From assembly GCA_003054655.1 (NCBI GenBank), contig QAYZ01000015.1, forward strand, positions 248,001 through 312,000: a DNA stretch of 64,000 nt. Direction: 5' to 3'. Shown here in pieces: positions 49,236 through 57,667 of the stretch. How positions within the stretch are numbered: the stretch's first letter is position 1; the number at the start of each line of letters is the position of its first letter. The translations under genes were made by a program, and so were the position numbers. This DNA is from Spartobacteria bacterium LR76 (GTDB taxonomy: Bacteria; Verrucomicrobiota; Verrucomicrobiia; Chthoniobacterales; Terrimicrobiaceae). The notes under the pieces were generated by a model. That model ran no database searches and was not told the origin of the DNA. It was given only the letters and a program-made list of their open reading frames with translations.

Positions 49236-50066
49236 CTAAGACGACGCGTGGGCGGAGAGACATCCCTCCCACGCGATCATGGCGCGCTTGCGGATCGGGT
49301 CCCAGCGGTAGTTGCCCATCACGCCAGTCTGCCGGATGACCCGATGACACGGGATGAGATAGGAAATCGCATTCTGCCCGATAGCCGTGCCGACCGCTCG
49401 CGAGGCGGTCGGAAATCCCGCCGCGCCAGCCAGCGCCCCATAGCTCACCAATGAGCCCGCCGGGATGCGCAGCAAGGCCCGCCACACCTTGACCTGAAAG
49501 TCGCTACCCCGGACATGGGCGCGAATCGGCACGCGGCTCGCCGTGGGTTGAAAGATGCAATCAGCGATTCGTTGAGCGTCCCCATCCGAGCGGAGCCACT
49601 CCGCCTTCGGCCATTGAGCCGACATTTCCTCCCACGCACTCTCCTCATCATCCGGGAAGGAAAGCCAGCAGACTCCGCGCGGGTTTTGAGCGATCATAGC
49701 CATTCCGAAAGGCGTCGACGCGCACCCCGCCGAGATCGTCCATCCCAGCCCTCCCGCCTTGATCTCACCGGGAGACGCCGCCTCAAGAGAGACGCAGAGA
49801 TCGTGCAACCGGCCCGGCCCGGACAAGCCGGATTCATAGGCGGCAGACAACACGCTCTCTCCCTCCAGCAACAACCGACGGGCATGGCTTACCGTGAGAC
49901 ATTGCAAAAATTCCTTCGGCGTCGCCCCTACCCAATCGGTGAAAACATGATGAAAATGCGACTCGCTCAGCCCGGCCCGCGAGGCCAAGTCCGCAAGATC
50001 TGGCTGGTCGGCAAAGTTGCCATCCAGGTATCGAATGACATCCGCTATGCGCTGGTAGTCGCTCAT
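49236..50066 (-). CDS. AraC-type HTH fused to O6-alkylguanine-DNA alkyltransferase (Ada-like)
   Basis: A 276-residue protein. An AraC-type HTH (about 5-85: PDLADLASRAGLSESHFHHVFTDWVGATPKEFLQ) is joined to an AGT domain (about 100-270) with RALLRIPAGSLVSYGALA...AVGTAIGQNAISYLIPCHRVIRQTG. Active Cys240 lies in PCHRV. It transfers alkyl groups from O6-guanine to itself. The N-terminal Ada zinc domain that senses methylphosphotriesters is absent, so the HTH may not be switched the way it is in E. coli Ada. ATG 50066 begins the HTH; an in-frame ATG at 50168 would add 34 unlikely residues. Confidence 0.92.
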   Translation of the reverse strand: MSDYQRIADVIRYLDGNFADQPDLADLASRAGLSESHFHHVFTDWVGATPKEFLQCLTVSHARRLLLEGESVLSAAYESGLSGPGRLHDLCVSLEAASPGEIKAGGLGWTISAGCASTPFGMAMIAQNPRGVCWLSFPDDEESAWEEMSAQWPKAEWLRSDGDAQRIADCIFQPTASRVPIRAHVRGSDFQVKVWRALLRIPAGSLVSYGALAGAAGFPTASRAVGTAIGQNAISYLIPCHRVIRQTGVMGNYRWDPIRKRAMIAWEGCLSAHASS

Positions 50067-50173
50067 GGAGTCCCAGTCTCGCACGAAGTCCTTTCCGCGC
50101 CCACCCGGTTCTTGCGACGAAGTATCAGCGAAATTTTTTGAAACTTGGGAGAAAGTCGGGCGTTTCATCCTGT

Positions 50174-50686
50174 ATGAAGAGTCCCCTCACCACCCTGATA
50201 ATCGTCCTGCTCGCAGCCGCCTCACCCCTCCGGGCGGAATCCAAGCATACTGCGGAATACTTCCTTACCACTCCACAGGAGTTCGTTAACCAGATCGTTT
50301 CGCTGGATGTCGCCTTCGTCAAACCAGTTCATTGGGTCAGCCCAAATCCAGACTTCCAGTTCTTTCATGCGATGACGATCGACCGGACGGACAAGAAGCC
50401 CGGCGGCGGCATTCTCGTGGCGGTGAAAGCCGCCGATGCGAGCGCTTTTGCCCGCAAGTACGGAACGGACTTCGATGGAAGGAATGACACGACGATCCTC
50501 AAGGGGCTGTTTTTGGCAGGCGGCGGAGAAAAGGGCCGGATGAAGGTCTATCTTGTCGACACCACAAGCGAACTCAAGGCTCTCTTCGACGCCGGGGAAT
50601 TCTCCCTGCCAGCCGAACCCGCTGATGGCGGCGGGCAGGGCGGACCACGCCCGCCCAGAGCCGATGGTCAGGCACCGCAATCCTGA
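50174..50686 (+). CDS. Secreted protein, function unknown
   Basis: A 170-residue protein with a signal peptide (MKSPLTTLIIVLLAAASPLRA). The mature domain (TAEYFLTTPQEFVNQIVSLDVAFVKPVHW...TILKGLFLAGGG...KVYLVDTTSE) could be a small OB-like fold, and the C-terminal 30 residues are Gly/Pro-rich and disordered. No family was recognised. It is divergent from the Ada-like gene across about 110 bp that should hold both promoters. Confidence 0.75.
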   Translation: MKSPLTTLIIVLLAAASPLRAESKHTAEYFLTTPQEFVNQIVSLDVAFVKPVHWVSPNPDFQFFHAMTIDRTDKKPGGGILVAVKAADASAFARKYGTDFDGRNDTTILKGLFLAGGGEKGRMKVYLVDTTSELKALFDAGEFSLPAEPADGGGQGGPRPPRADGQAPQS

Positions 50687-50749
50687 TCTCCTGATCCTGG
50701 GGGGCGGCAAGTCAGCCGCCTCCCGGTCAGAGCAGCAGCAGTCCTCCTG

Positions 50750-51265
50750 CTAGTTTTCCCCGATCAACTGCTTCGCCTCTTCCTTGTTCAAGAGGTGGGT
50801 ATCCTTGAGGACGATGTCTCCGGCGACGTAGTTCGAAAAGGTTCCCCGGATTACGACATTCTGCCCGACTACGATAAAGGGACGCTGCTCGGTGAGCTGT
50901 CCGTCGCTGTTGCGGTGGAAAATGATCGCCTGGGACTGATCATCGCTGATCATCACATTCGTGGTCGGCACGTCGTCTGACGAAAACACGCATTTCACGT
51001 CCGGCGACGGATTATTCGCACGCTGGAGATAGGCGACGAGCGGGTTGCCGTCGATGTCGTCGGATTTTTCCACCTGCCCCACCCTGCCGTAAACCGCGAT
51101 GCGCTGGCCGCTGTATTTTTGCAGGGCGGCGTCGGGCTGGGTGGAGAATTCATTCACGATCTGGTCGAGCGTGACGAAGCCGCTGGGAGGCAGAGGCGGG
51201 AGCTGGGTCTGAGCGAAGAGCGATGTGGCCGAAAGCAGGAGGGGAAGGAGGAAGAGCTTCTTCAT
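50750..51265 (-). CDS. Secreted OB-fold (tRNA_anti-like) protein
   Basis: A 171-residue protein with a signal peptide (MKKLFLLPLLLSATSLFAQ). The mature domain reads as the tRNA_anti-like/OB fold: LDQIVNEFSTQPDAALQKYSGQRIAVYGRVGQVEKSDD...AYLQRANN..VKCVFSSDD...PFIVVGQNVVIRGTFSNYVAGDIVLKDTHLL. The 'y.gk.i.v.G.V........i.L........v.c.F......l..Gq.v.i.G.........l.dc.l' pattern is seen in full. These periplasmic OB proteins have no firmly known role. ATG 51265 is chosen for the signal peptide. Confidence 0.8.
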   Translation of the reverse strand: MKKLFLLPLLLSATSLFAQTQLPPLPPSGFVTLDQIVNEFSTQPDAALQKYSGQRIAVYGRVGQVEKSDDIDGNPLVAYLQRANNPSPDVKCVFSSDDVPTTNVMISDDQSQAIIFHRNSDGQLTEQRPFIVVGQNVVIRGTFSNYVAGDIVLKDTHLLNKEEAKQLIGEN

Positions 51266-51347
51266 TGCCCCGGCACTTAGCCTCTTTTCCGCCCTGCGGC
51301 GAGCCAAAAACCAGCCCTCGTCCCGGAAGCCGTGATATCCAAAAACG

Positions 51348-51380
51348 AAAAGGGGCGCTTCTCACGAAGCGCCCCCTTTT
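51348..51380. terminator. Rho-independent terminator for fusA
   Basis: AAAAGGGGCGCTT and AAGCGCCCCCTTTT form a strong stem with a 6-base loop, 22 bp downstream of the EF-G stop. The flanking A/T runs allow termination in both directions, though the upstream neighbour on the plus strand ends far away. Confidence 0.85.
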
Positions 51381-51401
51381 CTTATCTGGCTGGGGAAATC
51401 C

Positions 51402-53546
51402 TTAGCCCTTCTGCTGGTCGAGAACGGCGTTGAGCACGTTCGTCGGGACCTGCTCGAAGTGCGACGGCTCCATCGAGTACGAGGAGCGGCCCTTCGAAAG
51501 CGAGCGGATGGCCGTAGCGTAGCCGAACATTTCGGCGAGCGGCACTTCCGCAGCGATGGTGCAAAGATTGCCCTTGGTCTCCATGCCGCTGATGCGGGCA
51601 CGGCGGCGATTGAGGTCGCCCATGATGTCGCCCTGGAATTCCTCCGGGGTGATGTTTTCGACCTTCATGATCGGCTCGAGCAGGATCGGCTTGGCTTTCT
51701 TCAGGCCGTCCTTGACCGCGAAGATGGCCGCCAGCTTGAACGCGAGCTCGTTCGAGTCCACGTCGTGGTAGCTTCCGTCAACGATATCAACGTGCACGTC
51801 GATGACGGGGTAACCGCCGACGACACCGTTGAGCACGGCTTCGTTGATGCCCTTGATACAGGCCGGGATGTAATCCTTCGGGATGGCGCCGCCGACGATC
51901 TTGTTCTCGACCGTGAGGCCCTTGCCACGCTCGTTCGGAGCGATCTTGACGACCACGTGACCGTACTGACCACGACCACCGGACTGCTTGACCAGCTTGC
52001 CTTCGCCATCGGCGGGAGCAAGGATCGTCTCCTTATAAGCGATCTGCGGCTTGCCAGCGTTGGCCTCGACCTTGAACTCGCGCATCATACGATCGCGAAT
52101 GATTTCCAGGTGAAGCTCGCCCATGCCCGCGATCACGGTCTGGCCGGTGTCTTCGTTCGTGAAGACGCGGAAGGTCGGATCTTCTTCAGCGAGGCGCTGG
52201 AGAGCGTTGGCCATCTTTTCCTGGTCGATCTTCGTCTTCGGCTCGACCGCCATTTCGATAACGGGGTCGGGGAAGGACGGCGGCTCGAGAAGGATCGGAT
52301 GATCTTCGTCGCAAAGGGTGTCGCCCGTGGTGATGTTCTTGATGCCCACGATGGCGGCGATGTCGCCGGAGTAGCAGGTATCGATGTCCTCACGCTTGTC
52401 GGCCTGAATCTGGATGATTCGGCTGATGCGCTCGCGCTTGTTGGTGCGAGGGTTGTAGACGGTGTCGCCCTTGCTCAGCTTGCCGGAGTACACACGGAAG
52501 AACACGAGCTTGCCGACGAACGGATCACTCCACAGCTTGAACGCGAGCGAGCAGAACTTGCCGTTGTCATCGGAGGTGACTTCGATCGGCTCGCCGTTGT
52601 CCGGGTTCTGACCCTTGGCGGCGGGAATGTCGAGCGGGCTCGGGAGATAGTCGACGACGGCGTCGACGAGGAACTGTACGCCCTTGTTTTTGAAGGCGGA
52701 ACCACCGGCGACCGGGACGAAGCGGTTGGCAATCGTCTGGCGGCGGATGGCGGCCTTGAGCTCCTGCTTGGAAATGGGCTTCTCCTCGAGGAAGAGCATG
52801 CCGATCTCTTCATCGAGATCGCACATCTGCTCGACGAGATCCTGATAGGCCTTCTCGGCCATGGCCTTGTGATCCTCCGGGATGTCGACAACCTCGTAGG
52901 TGGAACCAAACTGGTCGTTGTCGGAGTAAATGACCGCCTTCTGGTTGAGGACGTCGATCTGGCCCTTGAGGTAATCTTCGCGACCGAGCGGGATGAGGAT
53001 CGGCCAGGCGTTGGCGCCGAGCTTGTTGCGCATGGACTCGACGGCGGCGTCGAAATCAGCGCCGGTACGGTCCATCTTGTTCACGAAAGCGATACGGGGC
53101 ACACCGTACTTGGTGGCCTGACGCCAGACGGTCTCGGACTGCGGCTGCACACCCGCCACACCGCAGAACACGGCGACTGCACCGTCGAGCACGCGGAGCG
53201 AACGCTCCACCTCGGCCGTAAAGTCCACGTGGCCGGGAGTGTCGATGATGTTCACGCGCATCTTGATGCCTTCGTAGGCCTTGTAGATTTCCTCTTCCTT
53301 GCGCTGGAGCCACGAACAGGTGGTGGCAGCAGAGGTGATCGTGATGCCGCGCTCGCGCTCCTGCTCCATCCAGTCCGTCACGGTCGTGCCCTCGTGCACC
53401 TCACCGATCTTGTGGATCATGCCGGTGTAGAAAAGGATACGCTCGGTCAGCGTGGTCTTGCCGGCATCGATGTGTGCAGCGATACCGATGTTGCGGGTGC
53501 GTTCGAGAGGAAACGCGCGGTTGGGCGAATTCGGATTGGCGGACAT
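51402..53546 (-). CDS. fusA: Translation elongation factor G
   Basis: A 714-residue GTPase that drives ribosomal translocation. G1 AHIDAGKTT at 24-32, switch [13 protein letters not shown]3 DTPGHVDF, G4 NKMD; domain II ([17 protein letters not shown]), domain IV ([13 protein letters not shown]) and domain V ([29 protein letters not shown]) follow. Length and the YG/GH loop text are those of the canonical translocation EF-G. It is not next to rpsL/rpsG or tuf here, so it stands outside a str operon. About 260 bp upstream has no gene and should hold the promoter. Confidence 0.96.
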   Translation of the reverse strand: MSANPNSPNRAFPLERTRNIGIAAHIDAGKTTLTERILFYTGMIHKIGEVHEGTTVTDWMEQERERGITITSAATTCSWLQRKEEEIYKAYEGIKMRVNIIDTPGHVDFTAEVERSLRVLDGAVAVFCGVAGVQPQSETVWRQATKYGVPRIAFVNKMDRTGADFDAAVESMRNKLGANAWPILIPLGREDYLKGQIDVLNQKAVIYSDNDQFGSTYEVVDIPEDHKAMAEKAYQDLVEQMCDLDEEIGMLFLEEKPISKQELKAAIRRQTIANRFVPVAGGSAFKNKGVQFLVDAVVDYLPSPLDIPAAKGQNPDNGEPIEVTSDDNGKFCSLAFKLWSDPFVGKLVFFRVYSGKLSKGDTVYNPRTNKRERISRIIQIQADKREDIDTCYSGDIAAIVGIKNITTGDTLCDEDHPILLEPPSFPDPVIEMAVEPKTKIDQEKMANALQRLAEEDPTFRVFTNEDTGQTVIAGMGELHLEIIRDRMMREFKVEANAGKPQIAYKETILAPADGEGKLVKQSGGRGQYGHVVVKIAPNERGKGLTVENKIVGGAIPKDYIPACIKGINEAVLNGVVGGYPVIDVHVDIVDGSYHDVDSNELAFKLAAIFAVKDGLKKAKPILLEPIMKVENITPEEFQGDIMGDLNRRRARISGMETKGNLCTIAAEVPLAEMFGYATAIRSLSKGRSSYSMEPSHFEQVPTNVLNAVLDQQKG

Positions 53547-53810
53547 AGGGAAATGGCGCTTTAGCGGAACGACCGGGCACCCGGCGACGTGATCGCCAGG
53601 AAATCTCTCCTGTCTGTAAACCGTTCGAGCATGCGTTTTTAGTTAAATACCCCGGCCATCGCCTTACAAGAGGGCCACCCAAGGCGGGTAAAACCACAAA
53701 AGCCACGCGATGACGTGGGGAGTGGAAAACCTAGAGATGCACGCGGCAAGGGCAAGAGAAAACTTGCACCCCGCAGCGTTGCATGCGTTGCGTAACAACA
53801 CGCTTGCGCC

Positions 53811-54521
53811 CTAGGGACGCTTGTACTCCAGCGTCCCCTTGCCCTTGAGCGGCTGGGAGGCGTAGATCTCTTTCCCATCTTCCCGGATGCTCAGGGTGAC
53901 ATCGGTAGCGTCGGAATCGCTGGTTACAGTGAGAGACTCGATGTACTGGCCGAGAAAAACGATCGATGGATCCGTCGCTGTGCGCTCCATCGATACGCCG
54001 CTGACGTTGTAGCGGTACTTGATCTTCACCTTATCCTGTCCCTGCCCCATGACCATGAAGTTGAGCTGCTGGTCTTTTGGCCCCTTCCAACCGAGGTCGG
54101 TGGCTTTGGAGGCGACAAGGTAATATTCTCCATTCAGGGTGCCGTAGGGCAACATTGAGGAGGACTTTGTATTCCCGTCCGCAGACTGTCGATTGAGCTG
54201 CAAGCCTCCGAGCGGAGCAATGTTGGGCTCATACATCTTTCCGTTCGCGATCTGCACTGTTTCAAAGCCCGCGGGAAGCAGCACCAAGGTAATGGAATCG
54301 ATCGGAAGTGGAGAGGCCGCCACCATATCAAATACCCGGCCCATCCTGGTCTTGTCGCTTTCACTGAGTCCATCCATGCAAATCAAGCGATCAAACGCCG
54401 TGCGGTCCTTTCCCGAGCAGGCTTGCTGAAGTGCAGCACGCAGGTCGTCGGGCGACTTCGGAGCGGCATTAAGAGAGAGGGAAAAACTGAAGACCAGAAG
54501 GGGCAGGAACGCTCGTTTCAC
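53811..54521 (-). CDS. Secreted protein, function unknown
   Basis: A 236-residue protein with a signal peptide (MKRAFLPLLVFSFSLSLNA). An early helical part with two Cys (ALQQACSGKDRTAFDRLICMDGLSESDKTRM) may form a disulphide. The second half is beta-rich (IKYRYNVSGVSMERTATDPSIVFLGQYIESLTVTSDSDATDVTLSIRE). No family was recognised. The resemblance to other small secreted proteins in the window is only general. Confidence 0.78.
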   Translation of the reverse strand: MKRAFLPLLVFSFSLSLNAAPKSPDDLRAALQQACSGKDRTAFDRLICMDGLSESDKTRMGRVFDMVAASPLPIDSITLVLLPAGFETVQIANGKMYEPNIAPLGGLQLNRQSADGNTKSSSMLPYGTLNGEYYLVASKATDLGWKGPKDQQLNFMVMGQGQDKVKIKYRYNVSGVSMERTATDPSIVFLGQYIESLTVTSDSDATDVTLSIREDGKEIYASQPLKGKGTLEYKRP

Positions 54522-54613
54522 AATGCAGGAAATATCCCCTTAGCCGCCCTGCTGACAAGAAACGCCTCCGCGTAGCACTGGCGCAAACCTGAGGGATGTG
54601 AAACAGTCCCGCC

Positions 54614-55087
54614 ATGGAAATCCTCTGGTGGAGCCTCACGATCACGCTGATGGTTGTCGGCCTGGTCGGCACGGTGGTGCCATTGCTGCCGGGGACGGTT
54701 CTCATTCTTGCCGGAGCGGTACTTAATCACTTCACCCTGCATTCCATCGGCTGGCCGACGTTGATCGGGCTGACCCTGCTCATGCTGCTGGCCCAGGCGC
54801 TCGATATTGTGAGCGGCGCGGTGGGGGCCAAGTGGTTCGGCGCGACGCGCTGGGGGGCGATCGGCGGCATCCTCGGGGCGGTTGTCGGGTTGTTCTTCGG
54901 CATCCTCGGGTTGCTGATCGGGCCGCTGGTGGGGGCATTTCTCGGGGAACTGCTCGGCGGCAAGGGCCTGCTCCCGGCGGGGCAATCCGGCTGGGGCACC
55001 TTCCTGGGCACCACGGCGGGGATCGTCGGTAAGGTCGCCATCGGGTTGATCATGGTTGTCTGGTTTGGGGTGGCCTGCCTGATTTAG
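54614..55087 (+). CDS. DUF456 family membrane protein
   Basis: A 157-residue protein with four hydrophobic segments rich in Gly. The pattern LMVVGLVGTVVPLLPGTVLILAGAVLNHF, then a Gly-rich GAVGAKWFGATRWGAIGGILGAVVGLFFGILGLLIGPLVGAFLGELLGGK, is that of DUF456 inner membrane proteins, whose function is unknown. It lies 51 bp upstream of the K+ channel gene on the same strand, so the two may be co-transcribed. Confidence 0.85.
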   Translation: MEILWWSLTITLMVVGLVGTVVPLLPGTVLILAGAVLNHFTLHSIGWPTLIGLTLLMLLAQALDIVSGAVGAKWFGATRWGAIGGILGAVVGLFFGILGLLIGPLVGAFLGELLGGKGLLPAGQSGWGTFLGTTAGIVGKVAIGLIMVVWFGVACLI

Positions 55088-55138
55088 AGCAAGTTCTTGG
55101 CGTGAAACATGCTGCCGCTCCCGGCGGTGAGCACCGGC

Positions 55139-56176
55139 ATGAAGATCTCCCGGCTGCGCTATCGTCTGCTGATCAGCGTGGCCATATTCTCCGCAGTCTG
55201 TCTGCTGGGCGTGATCGGCTATGTCATCCTGGGGTGGAAGCTCATCGATGCCGTCTATATGGTGGTCATCACGATTTTCGGCGTGGGCTATGGCGAGGTG
55301 GAGCCGGTCGACCAGACCTCGGAGCGAATTTTTACCATCCTGCTGATCATTTGCGGCAACTCTGCCGCGATCTACGTGGTCGGCGAGGTGGTGCGGACCC
55401 TGACGGGAGGCGAAATCGTCAAGGCCCTGGGAGATATGCAGGAAAGCAAGAAAGTTGAGGAAATCAGCCATCACACCATCATCTGCGGGTGGGGCCGCAT
55501 CGGACAGGTGCTGAGTGCGGAACTGTCCCAGGCGGGGCACCGCTTCATCATCGTCGACGTGGACAAGGAACGCATCGCCGACGCGCACACTCGCGGGTAT
55601 CTCGTGGTCGAGGGCAGCGCCACGGATGAAGACACCCTGATCCGCGCAGGAATCAACCGCGCCGATGTGCTCGCAACCGTCCTGCCGCAGGACACGCTGA
55701 ACGTCTTCATCACCCTCACCGCCCGAAACCTGAATCCCCTCGTGCGCATCATCGCGCGAGGCGAACAACCCGCCACGGAGAAGAAGCTCCGACAGGCCGG
55801 GGCCAACGAGGTCATCCTGCCCGCCACCATCGGGGCCATGCGTATCGCCCACAGCATCACCAAACCGTCGCTGACCGACTTCATCGGCGGCAAGGAAGGC
55901 ATAGGTGGCGCGGATTTTCACCATCTCGGGTTGGAAATCCACGAGCTTTCCCTCAAGCAGCAGGGGCATCTCGAAGGCTGGACGATCGGCGAAATCCAGC
56001 GGGCGGCGGAGGGCAAGCTCATGGTGCTCGCGATCCGCAAGCCGGGCGGCGAAATCCTGCGCAAAGACCTCGACACGCTGGCCCTGGAAAAGGGCGATTC
56101 CCTCGTGGTGATGGCGCATCCGGGCAGACTGCCCGATTTTCTCGTGCGCGAGGTGACTGACACCGAGATTGTGTAG
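55139..56176 (+). CDS. Two-helix potassium channel with RCK (TrkA-N/C) domains
   Basis: A 345-residue protein. Two transmembrane helices (about 8-30 and 62-85) flank a pore loop whose filter reads TIFGVGYGE, a variant of TVGYGD. After a linker come TrkA-N (HTIICGWGRIGQVLSAELSQAGHRFIIVDVDKERI, Rossmann GxGxxG-type) and TrkA-C (about 250-335, ending LALEKGDSLVVMAHP). It is a K+ channel gated by a nucleotide or cation on the RCK ring. ATG 55139 is preferred (MKISRLRYRLLIS); ATG 55109 would add 10 residues. It follows the DUF456 gene. Confidence 0.88.
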   Translation: MKISRLRYRLLISVAIFSAVCLLGVIGYVILGWKLIDAVYMVVITIFGVGYGEVEPVDQTSERIFTILLIICGNSAAIYVVGEVVRTLTGGEIVKALGDMQESKKVEEISHHTIICGWGRIGQVLSAELSQAGHRFIIVDVDKERIADAHTRGYLVVEGSATDEDTLIRAGINRADVLATVLPQDTLNVFITLTARNLNPLVRIIARGEQPATEKKLRQAGANEVILPATIGAMRIAHSITKPSLTDFIGGKEGIGGADFHHLGLEIHELSLKQQGHLEGWTIGEIQRAAEGKLMVLAIRKPGGEILRKDLDTLALEKGDSLVVMAHPGRLPDFLVREVTDTEIV

Positions 56177-56208
56177 GCGGCCCGGCCTGCTAGGGTAGTG
56201 GTTTATCC

Positions 56209-57093
56209 ATGTCCGCGCCGCAGAATACCATCGCCCTGATCTACGATTACGATCAAACCCTCTCGCCGGCCTACATGCAGGAGGAGGCGATTTTCCCGGA
56301 ATTCGGCATCCACGCCGACCGCTTCTGGAAACAATGCCAGACCCTCGTACGGGAGCAAAACTACGACAACGAGCTGGCCTACATGAAGGTGCTGCTCGAC
56401 ACGCTGGAGATGGACCGCCCCACGAATGACGAACTGCGCAAACTCGGGGCGAAGCTGAATTTCTACCCAGGCCTGCCGGAGATGTTTGAGGAATTCCAGG
56501 CGGGACTCCTCTCCCCGGAGCACAAGGCCTACGGCATCACGGTCGAGCACTACATCGTCTCCAGCGGGCTCAAGATTCTCCTCGAAGGCAGCCGCCTCGC
56601 GCCGTACGTGAAGGCGATCTTCGGCTGCGAATTCGGCGAGGACGCGCAGGGGCGCATCACCTTTCCCAAGCGCGCCATCAGCCACACGCAGAAGACGCAA
56701 TTCCTCTTCCGCATCAACAAGGGCATGCTCGACCTGAGCGAGGACGTGAATGACCACATGGCCCCCGACCTGCGCCCGATTCCCTTTACCAACATGGTCT
56801 ACATCGGCGACGGCCCGACGGACGTACCCTGCTTCACCGTGATGCAGCGCAATGGGGGCAAGGCCATCGCGGTTTACAATCCCAACGACCCGACGCGCGC
56901 GAGCTTCAAGAAATGCTACCAGCTCAGCGCCCACGCCGAGCGGGTGAAAAACATCGCGCCCTCGGATTTCCGCCAGGGCAGCCATCTGCGTTTCCTCATT
57001 GAGGAAATGGTGCAGGACATCGCCAGCTCCATCCTCGACCGCCGCCGTCTCGACCTGGAGGCAGGAACAGTCAAAGCGCCGAAGCACTCGTAA
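56209..57093 (+). CDS. HAD-superfamily phosphatase
   Basis: A 294-residue hydrolase. Motif I is IYDYDQTLSP (nucleophile Asp13, acid/base Asp15), motif II VSSGLKILLEG, motif III near a Lys in the 80 residues before motif IV, and motif IV VYIGDGPTDVPCF. The cap is helical. The layout is nearest to phosphoserine phosphatase-like HAD proteins, but the substrate is unknown. The 3' end overlaps the convergent MBL-like gene by 23 bp. Confidence 0.85.
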   Translation: MSAPQNTIALIYDYDQTLSPAYMQEEAIFPEFGIHADRFWKQCQTLVREQNYDNELAYMKVLLDTLEMDRPTNDELRKLGAKLNFYPGLPEMFEEFQAGLLSPEHKAYGITVEHYIVSSGLKILLEGSRLAPYVKAIFGCEFGEDAQGRITFPKRAISHTQKTQFLFRINKGMLDLSEDVNDHMAPDLRPIPFTNMVYIGDGPTDVPCFTVMQRNGGKAIAVYNPNDPTRASFKKCYQLSAHAERVKNIAPSDFRQGSHLRFLIEEMVQDIASSILDRRRLDLEAGTVKAPKHS

Positions 57094-57667
57094 GCAAGGC
57101 CCTCAGGCGCTCGCGGGGCTGCTGCTCCAATGGCAGGCCGTGGGCAAAACAAAGCGTCGAGAAATCCTCGGCGAGCAAGGCGGCGAGCGAACGACGCAAC
57201 TGCGCGGGATCGAGACAATACTTGTCCGGAAGGATATCGAACTCCTTCAGGTGAATCAGCGCATCACCCACGACGAGGACATCGCCGCCGAGGATGGCGC
57301 TTTCTCCCAGCGCACCGCCGGGAAGCGGGATGACGCGCATGCCTCCCGGCAGGACATCGCCCGCGGCGTACCATTGGTCGGCGATGAGTTCCGGCCTGGC
57401 CTCCACCGGGGCAAGGATCGGGCATCCCCAGCGTTTCGCGAGCATCACGGAATCGCGCTGATGATTTTCGCTCGTGAGGACGATGCGGGAAACGGATTCC
57501 CCACCGAGGATGGGCGACAAGGCTTCCACCGGGAGGTCAAAGGGATCGAAGACCGTCCAGCCATCCGCCGCGCGAAGCAGCGTGCTGGTGCAATCGACCT
57601 TCACGCGGTCGACGTAAAGCTTCCAGATCGCGAGATCCTCGCGAATCCGGCGCACCTCGGGCGTCAT
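57071..57667 (-). CDS. MBL-fold-like hydrolase with altered metal site
   Basis: A 198-residue protein. The order of strands (DCTSTLLRAADGWTVFDPF, RIVLTSENHQRDS, GMRVIPLPGG, DVLVVGDALIHL, CFAHGLPL) follows the metallo-beta-lactamase fold. The usual T-H-x-H-x-D-H motif reads TSENHQRDS, with only one His and Asp kept, while VVGDAL (Asp) and FAHGLPL (His) are present. It may be a one-metal or inactive relative. Its ATG overlaps the stop of the MscS-cNMP gene (ATGA), so it is co-translated with it. Confidence 0.72.
   Translation of the reverse strand: MTPEVRRIREDLAIWKLYVDRVKVDCTSTLLRAADGWTVFDPFDLPVEALSPILGGESVSRIVLTSENHQRDSVMLAKRWGCPILAPVEARPELIADQWYAAGDVLPGGMRVIPLPGGALGESAILGGDVLVVGDALIHLKEFDILPDKYCLDPAQLRRSLAALLAEDFSTLCFAHGLPLEQQPRERLRALLTSASAL

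Noticed and set aside
51459-53564. Open frame of 701 codons antisense to fusA
   Set aside because: A shadow of the highly biased EF-G gene. No motif, and very rich in His/Asp/Arg from reverse-frame codons.
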